Counted from the stretch's first letter, positions 7,109 through 14,633 are shown. The stretch is DNA of 17,073 nt from Candidatus Aenigmatarchaeota archaeon (GCA_030672375.1 DAOVGP010000037.1:1-17073), one strand, 5' to 3'. Notes: generated by a model from the sequence alone, not told the origin. Program-made: numbers and translations.

Positions 7109-7726
7109 ATGAAACGTGGTCTTTTCATAACTTTAGAGGGGCCTGATGGAGCGGGTAGTTCCACACAAACTGATCTTCTGTCAAGATGGTTAGAAAAAAG
7201 GGGACAAAAAGTTTTCGTCACGAAGGAGCCTACCAATAGTATGGTCGGTGGAATAATAAGAGTTATCCTGAAAAAGGAATGGGAAGTTGATCCTGTAACA
7301 TTTGCTCTATTGTTTGCTGCTGACAGGGCTCATCATGTGAATAAAGAGATTAAACCTTTACTCGAGAAGGGTGTTCATATTATTTCAGACAGGTATATTC
7401 TGTCCACCCTAGCCTTTGAATCCGATTCTGTTGACATAGAATGGTTAAAATTAATCAACAAAAGGTTTCCTCGACCAGATTTAACGTTCATTCTTAACGT
7501 TCCGGGGAAGATTTGTGCTGAGAGAATTGCAAAATCACGATTCGGATTTGAATTTTTTGAAACACCAGAAAAGCTAGAAGCTGTCAGGGAAAATTATCTG
7601 AAACTCAAGAATCATTTTCCAAATACCTATGTGATAAAGGGCTATGAAAGGGATAAACAGGAAATTCATGAAGAAATTGTCAAAATAGTGGAAAATTTTT
7701 GTAAAGAAAATAAAATCCAAATTTAG
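7109..7726 (+). CDS. tmk: Thymidylate kinase (dTMP kinase)
   Basis: A 205-residue P-loop kinase of thymidylate kinase type. The P-loop region is GPDGAGSSTQ (11-20), the base-binding DR motif is AADRAHH (71-76), DRYI follows at 94-97, and a basic lid SRFGFEFFE lies at 143-151. dTMP kinase makes dTDP from dTMP with ATP. The P-loop lysine expected at residue 17 is Ser, which is unusual and is shared in kind by the second kinase of this operon. The hydrophobic core, DR motif and DRY are intact, so the protein does not look like a pseudogene. I chose the ATG at 7109, five bases after the GAGGGGTG ribosome binding site; a GTG six bases earlier overlaps that site. The next gene, ThyX, makes its substrate. 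Confidence 0.85.
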   Translation: MKRGLFITLEGPDGAGSSTQTDLLSRWLEKRGQKVFVTKEPTNSMVGGIIRVILKKEWEVDPVTFALLFAADRAHHVNKEIKPLLEKGVHIISDRYILSTLAFESDSVDIEWLKLINKRFPRPDLTFILNVPGKICAERIAKSRFGFEFFETPEKLEAVRENYLKLKNHFPNTYVIKGYERDKQEIHEEIVKIVENFCKENKIQI

Positions 7727-7773
7727 ACTTAATTTTATTAATTCCAAAATAATCTTTTTTAGGGGGGGTGCAA

Positions 7774-9285
7774 GTGGAAAGAAAAGTAATAGACACAGGA
7801 CCAAAAGTTATTCTCAGAAATTGGTTCAATAAGCCTTTCGATGATGCTATAGCTGCTGCAAGAACTTGTTATTCATCAAGAGTTATATCAGCTGATGAAG
7901 TAACAGAACAACAGAGAAAAAATATCGGAAAGAGTACATACGATGGCGGTCATCACACTATTTTTCAACATGCAACTTTCGAATTTAGTATAGAAGGTGT
8001 TTCAAGAAACTTTGTCCACGAACTCCATAATCATCCATTCTATAATTCATCTCAATCTAGTCAAAGATATGTAAAATTAAAAAAAATCAAAGCTACTATA
8101 CCGCCTTTGAAGGGAAGGGATTTAAAAATTTATGAAGACTCGTTAATTCGTTCATGGGAAAGGTATGAAGAATTGAGTGATATCATTCTTAAAAAATTAA
8201 TTGAAATCCAACCAAACAAACCAACTGAAAGGCAAATTAAATCATTGGAGAAGAAAGCAATAGAATCGGCTAGGTATGTCGTTCCTTTAGCTGCTCATGT
8301 TTCGATGGTTCATACTATAAATGGACTAACACTATTCAGATTGAATAAATTAAGAATGTCAGGTAATACTCCCTGGGAATCTAATATTGTAATCTCAAAG
8401 ATGGTAGAACAAGTCAAAAAAATTGATACTCTATTCTTCGAGAGATTTGAAGACCCAGTACCATTGAAAGAAACACTTGAATATAAGTTCTTTGAGAAAT
8501 ACAAACAATTTGTTAGTAAAAAAGTTATAGAAAAATTCGACAAAAGTTTAGAAGGATACAAATCAAAACTTATAGACTGGAAAGTTAATGGGGAAAAAAC
8601 AATGGCAGATGCAATCAGTCATGTCATGGGGGTTTCAGACATAGATAACGACGAGGTTTTAGATTTTGTTTTAAACCCAAGGAAGAATCCTCACCTCACA
8701 GAAAGACTTAATCTGTCTACAATTTCGCCACTCATGAGAACAATGAATCATCCTCATTTTACTTTCAGAAAAAGAATAAGCCACAGTTGTGATTCTCAAG
8801 ATCAAAGACATAGAATGACTCCTAGTTCTAGGCCCATGACAATATTCAGTGATGTTGAAAAACCTGATTATATAACACCAACTTTTATCAAAGAAATTCC
8901 TGAAGCTAATAAAATTTTTGACGAATGGGTGAAAGAAGTCTGGGAAATCAAAAACACATTAGTGGATAATGCTGTGAAATTAGAATTTGCGAATTATATT
9001 TTACCAAATGCTCAAGCAATAAGGTTTGAAGAATCTGGTTCTCTCCTCAATCTTTGGCATAAATGGATCTTGAGATTGTGTACAAGGTCACAAAGAGAAA
9101 TATGGGAAGTAAGTAGAGAAGAAGTTGAACAAGTCAGAAAAGTTCAACCCAAATTAATCAAATATATTGGTCCGAGATGTTTCATAAGAAAAAATGCTGA
9201 TATAAAACCTTACTGTCCAGAAGGAATGTTAACTTGTGGAAAATCCATATGGGACACTTTCCCTGAAATGGAATATATAGGGTGA
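7774..9285 (+). CDS. thyX: FAD-dependent thymidylate synthase ThyX, long two-half form
   Basis: ThyX methylates dUMP to dTMP using methylene-tetrahydrofolate, with FAD and NADPH. Classical ThyX is 220-260 residues; this one is 503. The N-terminal half has HHTIFQHATFEFSIEGVSR (60-78) and SSQRYVKL (96-103), both close to the family pattern. The signature RHRxxSxNExSxRY is changed, however: RHR reads NHP and the conserved Ser is Asn91. The C-terminal half has a second site-like stretch, RKRISHSCDSQDQRHR (about 332-347), followed by SSRPM. Long ThyX proteins with two halves are known, for example in Chlamydia. I chose the GTG at 7774, which sits well behind AGGGGGGGTG (7761-7770); an upstream GTG lies inside that site. 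A T6 run at 7755-7760 and a TATA-like ATTTTATTAATT just before suggest an extra promoter. Confidence 0.85.
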   Translation: MERKVIDTGPKVILRNWFNKPFDDAIAAARTCYSSRVISADEVTEQQRKNIGKSTYDGGHHTIFQHATFEFSIEGVSRNFVHELHNHPFYNSSQSSQRYVKLKKIKATIPPLKGRDLKIYEDSLIRSWERYEELSDIILKKLIEIQPNKPTERQIKSLEKKAIESARYVVPLAAHVSMVHTINGLTLFRLNKLRMSGNTPWESNIVISKMVEQVKKIDTLFFERFEDPVPLKETLEYKFFEKYKQFVSKKVIEKFDKSLEGYKSKLIDWKVNGEKTMADAISHVMGVSDIDNDEVLDFVLNPRKNPHLTERLNLSTISPLMRTMNHPHFTFRKRISHSCDSQDQRHRMTPSSRPMTIFSDVEKPDYITPTFIKEIPEANKIFDEWVKEVWEIKNTLVDNAVKLEFANYILPNAQAIRFEESGSLLNLWHKWILRLCTRSQREIWEVSREEVEQVRKVQPKLIKYIGPRCFIRKNADIKPYCPEGMLTCGKSIWDTFPEMEYIG

Positions 9286-9289
9286 TTGT

Positions 9290-9793
9290 TTGGTAGTGAT
9301 AGGATATGAAAAAATCTTAGAGTTAATAAAGAAAACTCCGCCTTTAATGGAAAACCTGAAAGAGAAAAATATACAGCCTAGTGGTGTTGATATCAGAGCA
9401 AAATGTATTTACAGACTGAAGAATGGAGGATTTATAGGAATAAAAGAAAGAAGAACACCTAATGTTGAAAATGTATGTAATGAAATCGGAAAAAAATTTA
9501 CACTTGAACCGAACGAATTCGTATTAGTAGAAACCGTGGAAAAAGTCAACATGCCGAAAGATTTGATGGCAACGATACTCCCGAGGAGTAGTCTGTTCAG
9601 ATGTGGAGTTACTCTCTATACAGCTGTAGTCGATCCTGGTTTCCAAGGAACTTTAACATTCGGAATGAAGAATCTTAGCAAATTCCCATTTGAAATAGAA
9701 ATTGGGTCAAGAATAGGACAAATAGTCTTTAGAGAAGTAAAAGACAACGTTAAACTATATAATGGGAAATACCAAGGTGGAAAGGTGACTTAA
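9290..9793 (+). CDS. dUTPase / dCTP deaminase family protein, probably dUTP diphosphatase
   Basis: A 167-residue member of the trimeric dUTPase/dCTP deaminase fold: QPSGVDIR (29-36), PRSSLFR (98-104), TAVVDPGFQGTLTFG (111-125), GSRIGQIVF (139-147) and a C-terminal YNGKYQGG (157-164). In dCTP deaminases a catalytic Glu follows the DPGF strand (LTLE); here that position appears to be Gly125, which favours dUTP hydrolysis to dUMP over deamination. The pattern with PSGVD and PRSSLxR resembles the archaeal dUTPase group I remember as PRK02253. It would supply dUMP to ThyX, encoded just upstream, and keep uracil out of DNA. The TTG start at 9290 follows GGTGAT (9281-9286), which overlaps the ThyX stop; a GTG at 9296 is a weaker alternative. 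Its stop overlaps the next start by one base (TAATG). Confidence 0.8.
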   Translation: MVVIGYEKILELIKKTPPLMENLKEKNIQPSGVDIRAKCIYRLKNGGFIGIKERRTPNVENVCNEIGKKFTLEPNEFVLVETVEKVNMPKDLMATILPRSSLFRCGVTLYTAVVDPGFQGTLTFGMKNLSKFPFEIEIGSRIGQIVFREVKDNVKLYNGKYQGGKVT

Positions 9794-10407
9794 TGCCCTT
9801 TGTAGTTTTAGAAGGATTGGATGGAGCAGGCGGTCAAACTCAAACTAATCTCTTAAAGGAACATTTTAAGAAAAATCATATTCCATTTTTGATTGTAACA
9901 TCCCCTGACTATAGTCATCCAGTTGGTCAATTGTTCGATGATTATCTTCATAGTAAAGTCGATTTAAGTACAGAACAAGTTTTCCTTCTCTGTACAATTG
10001 ATGTGTTGAATTCTATTCCAAAAATAAAACAAGGTTTGAGTGAAGGGAAGATAGTTATAGCAGATCGTTACATTACTTCTACTCTCGCATACAGGGATGC
10101 TGCTAATTTTCCTCTAGAAAAAGGTATAAAATTAGTTGAAATGTTAGACTTTCCAAAACCCGACTTGATAATTTTTCTTGATATAAGCCCGGAGACAAGC
10201 ATGCAAAGAAAATACAACGAAAAAAAATCTTTGGATTTACACGAGAAGAATAAGAATTATCTCAAAAAGGTAAAGGAAAGTTACAGAAAGGGAATTTCTA
10301 AAAATATTCTTGGCAAATGGGTTGTAGTTAACGGAGAGGAATCAAAAGAAGAAGTACATCAAGAAATATTGAAGTATATTAAATCTATATTCAAAGATTA
10401 TCAGTGA
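9793..10407 (+). CDS. Second thymidylate-kinase-like P-loop protein
   Basis: A 204-residue paralogue of the kinase at 7109. It has the same fold signals: GLDGAGGQTQ (8-17) in place of a P-loop, ADRYITSTLAYRD (90-102), FLDISPE (128-134), and a basic lid-like RKYNEKKSLDLHE (139-151). Two features differ from a standard dTMP kinase: the P-loop Lys-Ser/Thr pair is Gly14-Gln15, and the DR motif that contacts the nucleotide base reads TID (68-70). It may be a true dTMP kinase with unusual phosphate binding, a kinase for another dNMP (dUMP or dCMP), or a regulatory partner. Its start overlaps the dUTPase stop by one base behind AAGGTGA, so the two are co-translated. dCMP deaminase follows after five bases. 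Confidence 0.75.
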   Translation: MPFVVLEGLDGAGGQTQTNLLKEHFKKNHIPFLIVTSPDYSHPVGQLFDDYLHSKVDLSTEQVFLLCTIDVLNSIPKIKQGLSEGKIVIADRYITSTLAYRDAANFPLEKGIKLVEMLDFPKPDLIIFLDISPETSMQRKYNEKKSLDLHEKNKNYLKKVKESYRKGISKNILGKWVVVNGEESKEEVHQEILKYIKSIFKDYQ

Positions 10408-10412
10408 GGGTA

Positions 10413-10925
10413 ATGAAAAAGAGGATTTCCAAGGATGAATACTATCTTCAAATCGCTAAATCAGTTGCTCAAAGATCTATATGCTTAGAGATGAGGAGGG
10501 GCTATGGTGCTATAATAGTTATCAATGACACCATCGTAAGTACAGGATACGCTGGACCCGCTAGGGGCGTCGCTAATTGCAACGAAGTAGGAGAGTGTAT
10601 AAGAAACTCATTAAAACAACCAAAATATGGATCTTATGACCAATGTCCTTCTGTTCACGCCGAAGAGAATGTAATCATCAATGCTGCGAGACATGGATCT
10701 AAAGTTTTTGATGGAACCATGTACCTATTCGGTATAAACTCTGACGGAAAAATATCACCAGGTCTACCTTGCCCAAGATGTAGAAGGGTTTTGATAAATG
10801 CTGGTATAAAAGAAGTCGTTACAATGAATGAAGAAAATAATATAATAAGATATACTGTTAATGACTGGATTGAGGAAGATAGCAAAACTTATATAAATAA
10901 CATAGAAAAGATAAAGAAAAAGTGA
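10413..10925 (+). CDS. dCMP deaminase
   Basis: A 170-residue zinc deaminase of the cytidine/deoxycytidylate family. The catalytic VHAEEN (81-86) gives the zinc His82 and proton-shuttling Glu84, and LPCPRCRR (118-125) gives zinc Cys120 and Cys123. The opening MKKRISKDEYYLQIAK and TGYAGPARG (44-52) are typical of dCMP deaminases, as are the extra cysteines C56, C62 and C78, some of which hold a second zinc in phage T4-type enzymes. It converts dCMP to dUMP, the substrate of ThyX in the same operon. I chose the ATG at 10413, preceded by GAGGG three bases upstream; a GTG at 10404 overlapping the previous stop would add three residues. Ribosomal protein uL16 follows after four bases. Confidence 0.88.
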   Translation: MKKRISKDEYYLQIAKSVAQRSICLEMRRGYGAIIVINDTIVSTGYAGPARGVANCNEVGECIRNSLKQPKYGSYDQCPSVHAEENVIINAARHGSKVFDGTMYLFGINSDGKISPGLPCPRCRRVLINAGIKEVVTMNEENNIIRYTVNDWIEEDSKTYINNIEKIKKK

Positions 10926-10929
10926 TGAT

Positions 10930-11445
10930 ATGGCTTTGAGACCTGGAAGGACCATGAGAAAATTAGAAAGACCTTACACTAGAATTTCTAAGAGAAAACC
11001 TAGGATGAGTTACGTAGTTGGTGTTCCCCACAGAAAAATTCGTATCTTTGAGATGGGTAATAAGAAAAAGGAGTTCAACACTACTATGCGGTTAGTTTCA
11101 AAACACTCTATCCAGATTAGGGATAATGCTTTAGAATCGGCAAGAATCGTTTCCAACAAATTCCTCGAGAGAAATATAGGAACAGAAAACTATTTCTTCA
11201 AGATTCTTGTTTATCCTCATCATGTCCTTCGTGAACATTCACTCGCAACAGGTGCTGGGGCAGATAGGTTTTCGAGTGGTATGAGAAAGGCCTTTGGAAA
11301 GCCGAGTGGATTGGCTGCGCAGGTAAAGAAAGGGCAGGGAATAATGTGGGTTAAGTTGGATAAAAAGAATTTGAATGTAGGAAGAAAGGCTTTAAAAAGA
11401 GCTGATCTTAAGTTGCCTACTCCCTGTACAATAAAAGTTGAATAG
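10930..11445 (+). CDS. Large-subunit ribosomal protein uL16 (archaeal L10e)
   Basis: A 171-residue protein starting MALRPGRTMRKLERPYTR, typical of archaeal L10e, the homologue of bacterial L16. Family landmarks are KPRMSYVVGVPHRKI (24-38), the loop HSLATGAGADRFSSGMRKAFG (about 114-134), which lies near the tRNA-binding region of the large subunit, and the final GRKALKRADLKLPTP. Length is close to the usual 165-180. The ATG follows GTGATGAT closely, the same sequence that precedes the eS27 gene. It is the last gene of the dTTP-synthesis run, four bases after the dCMP deaminase stop, and converges with glycyl-tRNA synthetase five bases further on. Linking a ribosomal protein to nucleotide genes may tie dTTP supply to growth; that is inference. 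Confidence 0.95.
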   Translation: MALRPGRTMRKLERPYTRISKRKPRMSYVVGVPHRKIRIFEMGNKKKEFNTTMRLVSKHSIQIRDNALESARIVSNKFLERNIGTENYFFKILVYPHHVLREHSLATGAGADRFSSGMRKAFGKPSGLAAQVKKGQGIMWVKLDKKNLNVGRKALKRADLKLPTPCTIKVE

Positions 11446-11450
11446 TAAAA

Positions 11451-12929
11451 TTATTTTAGAGATTTCAATGTCTTATCTAGGAAAATTTTTATGTGGTCTA
11501 TATCAACTCTTATCTGTTTTGTTGAATCTCTGTTCCTGATAGTAACTGCATTATCCTCTAGAGTTTGATAATCTATTGTTATGGCAAATGGAGTCCCTAC
11601 TTCATCACTTCTGGCATACCTTTTACCTATTGAGCCCCTGTCATCGTAGAAAATATCGAAGTGCTTTCTCAAATTATCATAAATCTCTCTTGCTTTTTCT
11701 GGTAATTTATCTTTATTTACTAGAGGAAATACTGCAGCAGTATAAGGTGCAATTACAGCTGGGAATTTAAACCAATTCCAGCCTCTTTTTTTATCCATAA
11801 CAAAACAATGTAAAAGAATTCCAACAATCGTCCTTTCCATACCAAACGAAGGTTCAACAACATGAGGTACTATTTTCCTTCTATCTTCTGTTAAGACTGT
11901 CAAATCTTCTCCAGAGAGTTTCATATGTTTCTTCAAATCATAATCTGTTCTATATGCATTACCAACAGTTTCCTTCCAACCAAAGTCAAATTCTATCTCT
12001 AAATCAAAATTACCTCCCGAATAATGAGGAGTTTCTTCTGGTAACATATGCCTGAACCTTAATTTTTCTTCAGGTATTCCAATAGATTTGTAAAATTCAA
12101 ACTCTTTTGCCATGAAATAGACGAGCCATTCATTTCTAACTACTCTTTTCAATGATTGTTCTGCTGTTAAAATAACAGATTTTTTGTTTTTCTTTTGTGC
12201 TTCTCTTGTTAGAATCCTTATTTTTTTGTTCTTAATTTCATTGAATTTTGGACATTCAGGGTGTTTAGGATCAAAGAACAATTCAATCTCGTTTTGATTG
12301 AATTCTCTTACTCTGATTATGAAGTGTCTTGGTGATATCTCATTCCTGAAAGATCTACCTACTTGAGCAATACCCATGGGTAGTTTAGATCTAGTTGAAC
12401 GGAAAACTCGCTTAAAAGAAGTGAATATATTCTGTGCTGTTTCTGGTCTTAAATATGCGTTTTGGCTACCAATAGGACCTATTTCTGTTTTTAACATGAG
12501 ATTGAATAATCTTACTTCAGCCAATTCTCCATCACATTTTGGACATTTGACTTTATTTTTCTTTATTACTTCTGTCATCTCTTTTGGAGTTTTACCTTCG
12601 ACCACGACTCCTGTTTTTTCTGTAATGAAATCATCGGCTTTGTATAGGCTTTTGCATTTTTTACATTGGATTATCGGATCGACAAAACTCTTTAGATGCC
12701 CTGAAGCTTCAAAAACCTTTTCTGGGAGAACTGTGCATCCTTCTATCTCAAAAATGTTATCATCAGACTCAACAAAAAATTCTCTCCAATATTCTATTAA
12801 CTTCTTCTTGAGTAGAAATCCAACAGGTCCGTATTCATAGAAACCTGATATGGTTGAATAAATCTCTGCAGTAGGAAATATTATCCCTCTCTGTAAACAA
12901 ATTCTCTGTATATCCTCCATCTTTGACAT
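11451..12929 (-). CDS. glyS: Glycyl-tRNA synthetase (class II, archaeal/eukaryal dimeric type)
   Basis: A 492-residue class II synthetase that charges tRNA-Gly with glycine. Motif 1 surrounds YEYGPVGFLLKKKLIEYW (31-48). A zinc ribbon is formed by Cys89, Cys92, Cys129 and Cys132. RPETAQNIF (161-169) is the ATP/glycine-site signature of GlyRS. Motif 2 is GRSFRNEISPRHFIIRVREF (191-210), motif 3 PSFGMERTIVGIL (360-372), and the C-terminal anticodon-binding domain (from about 390) contains YDDRGSIGKRYARSDEVGTP. The length fits alpha2 enzymes lacking the long insertions of the eukaryotic form. It is the last gene of the minus-strand cluster, 48 AT-rich bases after eS27, and may have its own promoter in that gap. 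An internal ATG three codons in is an alternative start. Confidence 0.95.
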   Translation of the reverse strand: MSKMEDIQRICLQRGIIFPTAEIYSTISGFYEYGPVGFLLKKKLIEYWREFFVESDDNIFEIEGCTVLPEKVFEASGHLKSFVDPIIQCKKCKSLYKADDFITEKTGVVVEGKTPKEMTEVIKKNKVKCPKCDGELAEVRLFNLMLKTEIGPIGSQNAYLRPETAQNIFTSFKRVFRSTRSKLPMGIAQVGRSFRNEISPRHFIIRVREFNQNEIELFFDPKHPECPKFNEIKNKKIRILTREAQKKNKKSVILTAEQSLKRVVRNEWLVYFMAKEFEFYKSIGIPEEKLRFRHMLPEETPHYSGGNFDLEIEFDFGWKETVGNAYRTDYDLKKHMKLSGEDLTVLTEDRRKIVPHVVEPSFGMERTIVGILLHCFVMDKKRGWNWFKFPAVIAPYTAAVFPLVNKDKLPEKAREIYDNLRKHFDIFYDDRGSIGKRYARSDEVGTPFAITIDYQTLEDNAVTIRNRDSTKQIRVDIDHIKIFLDKTLKSLK

Positions 12930-12977
12930 GTAAACAATTTAGAATTGTAAATTATTAATCTTAAATTTTAGAAGAAA

Positions 12978-13169
12978 TTAAGTGAGGACTCTTATTATTT
13001 TCGATTTTATTATACTCATTCCACCAGTTTTTTTCGCCAAGATATTACCACAAACTAGACACGTCACGTCTTGCGGTGCTTTGTTGAATATTATCTGTTC
13101 GTTCTTACATTTTAAACACTGAACTCTAAGGAACCTTGATTTTGGCTTTGGAACAATTTCTTTTTTCAT
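12978..13169 (-). CDS. Small-subunit ribosomal protein eS27 (S27e)
   Basis: A 63-residue zinc-ribbon protein with zinc ligands Cys18, Cys21, Cys37 and Cys40 (VQCLKCKNEQ and VTCLVCGN). The basic N terminus MKKEIVPKPKSRF and the segment GNILAKKTGG match archaeal S27e, a universal archaeal/eukaryal component of the small subunit. Length is normal. The ATG follows AGTGATGAT, the same sequence that stands before uL16. It lies seven bases after eL42; an L44e-S27e pair is a common archaeal arrangement. Confidence 0.95.
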   Translation of the reverse strand: MKKEIVPKPKSRFLRVQCLKCKNEQIIFNKAPQDVTCLVCGNILAKKTGGMSIIKSKIIRVLT

Positions 13170-13176
13170 ATCATCA

Positions 13177-13458
13177 CTATTTTTTAACTAACTCAAATTT
13201 CTTGGCCCTGAAGCCTTTACCTTTTGTGTGTTTTTTTCCACATTCTTTACATTTATATCTTAAATCACGTTTTTTTGTCGGTTTCTCATGATCAGGCTTA
13301 GGTCTAGGGAAACTACCGTATCCAGATAATTTACGTTTAAACCTTCTTTGACCTTGTGCCATTTTTCTTCTTGGTTTTTTCTTGACTATTTCAACTGTAT
13401 GCCCAGTATGTTTTTTACAAAAAGGACATAATATCCTTGTGGTTTTCGGCATCTTCAA
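13177..13458 (-). CDS. Large-subunit ribosomal protein eL42 (L44e)
   Basis: A 93-residue protein with two CxxC zinc pairs, Cys11/Cys14 (ILCPFCKKHT) and Cys70/Cys73 (YKCKECGKKH), flanking a very basic middle containing RRKMAQGQRRFKRKLSGYG (30-48). This is the standard L44e pattern; the protein sits near the E site of the large subunit. The TTG start at 13456-13458 abuts the stop codon of the GINS gene and lies six bases after GGTG; it gives the MKMPK beginning usual for the family, so I prefer it to the ATG two codons inside. It is co-transcribed with GINS upstream and eS27 downstream. Confidence 0.95.
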   Translation of the reverse strand: MKMPKTTRILCPFCKKHTGHTVEIVKKKPRRKMAQGQRRFKRKLSGYGSFPRPKPDHEKPTKKRDLRYKCKECGKKHTKGKGFRAKKFELVKK

Positions 13459-13992
13459 TTAACTCACCTTTTTTGCTTTACCAACTCTTATCAATAATTT
13501 GGCGTTTTCTTTTGGTATTTTCGTTTCATCTCCTTTTTTATAGGGCCCATACTTTTTTAAATCAACACCTATGAACTCTTCAACATCTTCTTTGAATTTT
13601 ATTTTCTCAAATTCTTCTTCTTTACTTTTTTTAAGTAATGTATTTAAAACTCTTTCCCTCTGACTTCCCAAGGTATCAGCGATAGTTTGAAAGAATTCTT
13701 TTTCTTCTTCGATTAAGTTTTCAGGTGGAATGCCTGTTCTTGATGTTATGATGGCGTGATTCATTATCTTAGTTTCTCTTCTGTTGAATATATCCTCTAA
13801 TAGTCTTTCTACGTTTCTCACTTCTAATGTAGACATTCTATTCTTTTGTTTGGCAGATAATTTTCTCTTCTGATCTAAGTAGGTTTTTGCTTTTTGATAA
13901 AAATCTTCTGGTATCTTTGAAAATCTAGGTTCTCTTTGTTCTTCTCTATGGATTTTTCTTATAAATTCAAAGGTTATAGGTTCCTCTGGCAT
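13459..13992 (-). CDS. DNA replication complex GINS subunit, Gins51 type
   Basis: A 177-residue protein with a charged helical N-terminal A domain (about 1-125) and a small C-terminal B domain: FKEDVEEFIGVDLKKYGPYK (about 133-152), then GDETKIPKENAKLLIRVGKA. The phrase 'F-x-G-x-D-x-x-x-Y-G-P-x-x-x-G-D ... P-x-x-N-A-x-x-L-I' is the hallmark of the archaeal GINS B domain, and the A-then-B order marks the Gins51 (Gins15) type. GINS joins MCM helicase and GAN/Cdc45 in the replicative CMG-like complex and contacts primase. Here it lies near the primase gene, separated by one unknown gene. Many archaea also carry Gins23; none is in this window, and some lineages use a homotetramer of Gins51. Confidence 0.85.
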   Translation of the reverse strand: MPEEPITFEFIRKIHREEQREPRFSKIPEDFYQKAKTYLDQKRKLSAKQKNRMSTLEVRNVERLLEDIFNRRETKIMNHAIITSRTGIPPENLIEEEKEFFQTIADTLGSQRERVLNTLLKKSKEEEFEKIKFKEDVEEFIGVDLKKYGPYKKGDETKIPKENAKLLIRVGKAKKVS

Positions 13993-14033
13993 ACGATAGA
14001 AAATTGGAGATAAAGATTAAAATAGATTAAAAA

Positions 14034-14561
14034 TCAGTTAAAAACTTTATCTGCAAAAATTATAAGTTCATCATATAGCTGTTGAGGAAGTTCAAGAATA
14101 ATTTTATTAAGGGTCTCAATATCGCTAAATCCTCTCTGTGTCGTTTTTAATCTTTCTGTAACTCGCAAATTTCTATCATCTACAAATTTTTGATAGGCCT
14201 CTCTTACTCTTTGCTCAATATCCCACTCTGGTATTATTTTATTTAGTATTATTCTCTTTGCTTCATTCAATCCACGGGCAATTTGGGTTGTATTATAAGG
14301 TCCTCCTATAGATCGCTCATCAAAAAAAAGATAATATTTCCAAGGACTATCAGTCAAATCACTATTAGTTGGCATGTGTTCTAATTTCAGAATCGTTTCA
14401 TAGCTTCTTAGATCAAACAAATCAAAACGTTGTAAACTATTAGATTGTAAACTATTTTCCAAATATTCCGTCAATTCTGTTTGTTTAGGACCTTCCAAAT
14501 AAAACAAACTAGTTACTGATGATTTACCAGCCATTATTCTATCAGCTTGATCTAGTTCCAT
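14034..14561 (-). CDS. Unrecognised 175-residue protein between primase and GINS
   Basis: I do not recognise this protein. It has no membrane segment, no signal peptide and no cysteine, and looks soluble and mostly helical, ending in an amphipathic stretch (LPQQLYDELIIFADKVF). Composition differs from its neighbours: I count 10 Lys and 10 Gln, against many more Lys and 6 Gln in the similarly sized GINS protein next to it. GPKQTE and SIGGPYNTTQ are loops without a known motif. A strong TATA-like element lies 24-31 bases ahead of the ATG, so it probably starts its own, nearly leaderless, transcript. Position among replication genes allows a replication role, but the different composition also allows recent acquisition. 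The frame is long and preceded by a promoter, so I believe it is real. Confidence 0.6.
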   Translation of the reverse strand: MELDQADRIMAGKSSVTSLFYLEGPKQTELTEYLENSLQSNSLQRFDLFDLRSYETILKLEHMPTNSDLTDSPWKYYLFFDERSIGGPYNTTQIARGLNEAKRIILNKIIPEWDIEQRVREAYQKFVDDRNLRVTERLKTTQRGFSDIETLNKIILELPQQLYDELIIFADKVFN

Positions 14562-14584
14562 ATTTAGTCACTACCTATAAGTGA

Positions 14585-14598
14585 TATATAAATATTTC
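14585..14598 (-). promoter_or_regulatory. TATA box with purine-rich BRE for the 175-residue protein
   Basis: Read on the minus strand the sequence is GAAATATTTATATA. TTTATATA (14592-14585) is a near-consensus archaeal TATA box, and GAAA just upstream fits a BRE. A start about 25 bases downstream would fall at or next to the ATG at 14561, predicting a leaderless or very short-leader mRNA. The downstream GINS-eL42-eS27 genes may also be read from it. Confidence 0.55.
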
Positions 14599-14605
14599 TA
14601 TAGTT

Positions 14606-14633
14606 AAGAAGTGATTCTTAAAAATCATTTCTT
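14606..14633. repeat. Inverted repeat over the primase stop codon
   Basis: AAGAAGTGATT (14606-14616) pairs with AATCATTTCTT (14623-14633) over 11 bp with a single G-T pair and a 6-base loop. It spans the primase stop codon (14625-14627). As RNA from the minus strand the one imperfect pair becomes A-C. It may help end the primase transcript; no U-tract follows. Confidence 0.35.

Noticed and set aside
6608..7236. Open frames on the minus strand opposite DUF1512 and tmk
   Set aside because: Phe/Ile/Ser-rich translations typical of antisense shadows of Lys-rich genes; the plus-strand genes have clear family motifs.
10922..10932. GTGATGAT before uL16 (also before eS27, minus strand 13170-13180) as a possible box C
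   Set aside because: It sits at ribosome-binding distance from an ATG and no D box or C'/D' pair follows; it is a translation signal.
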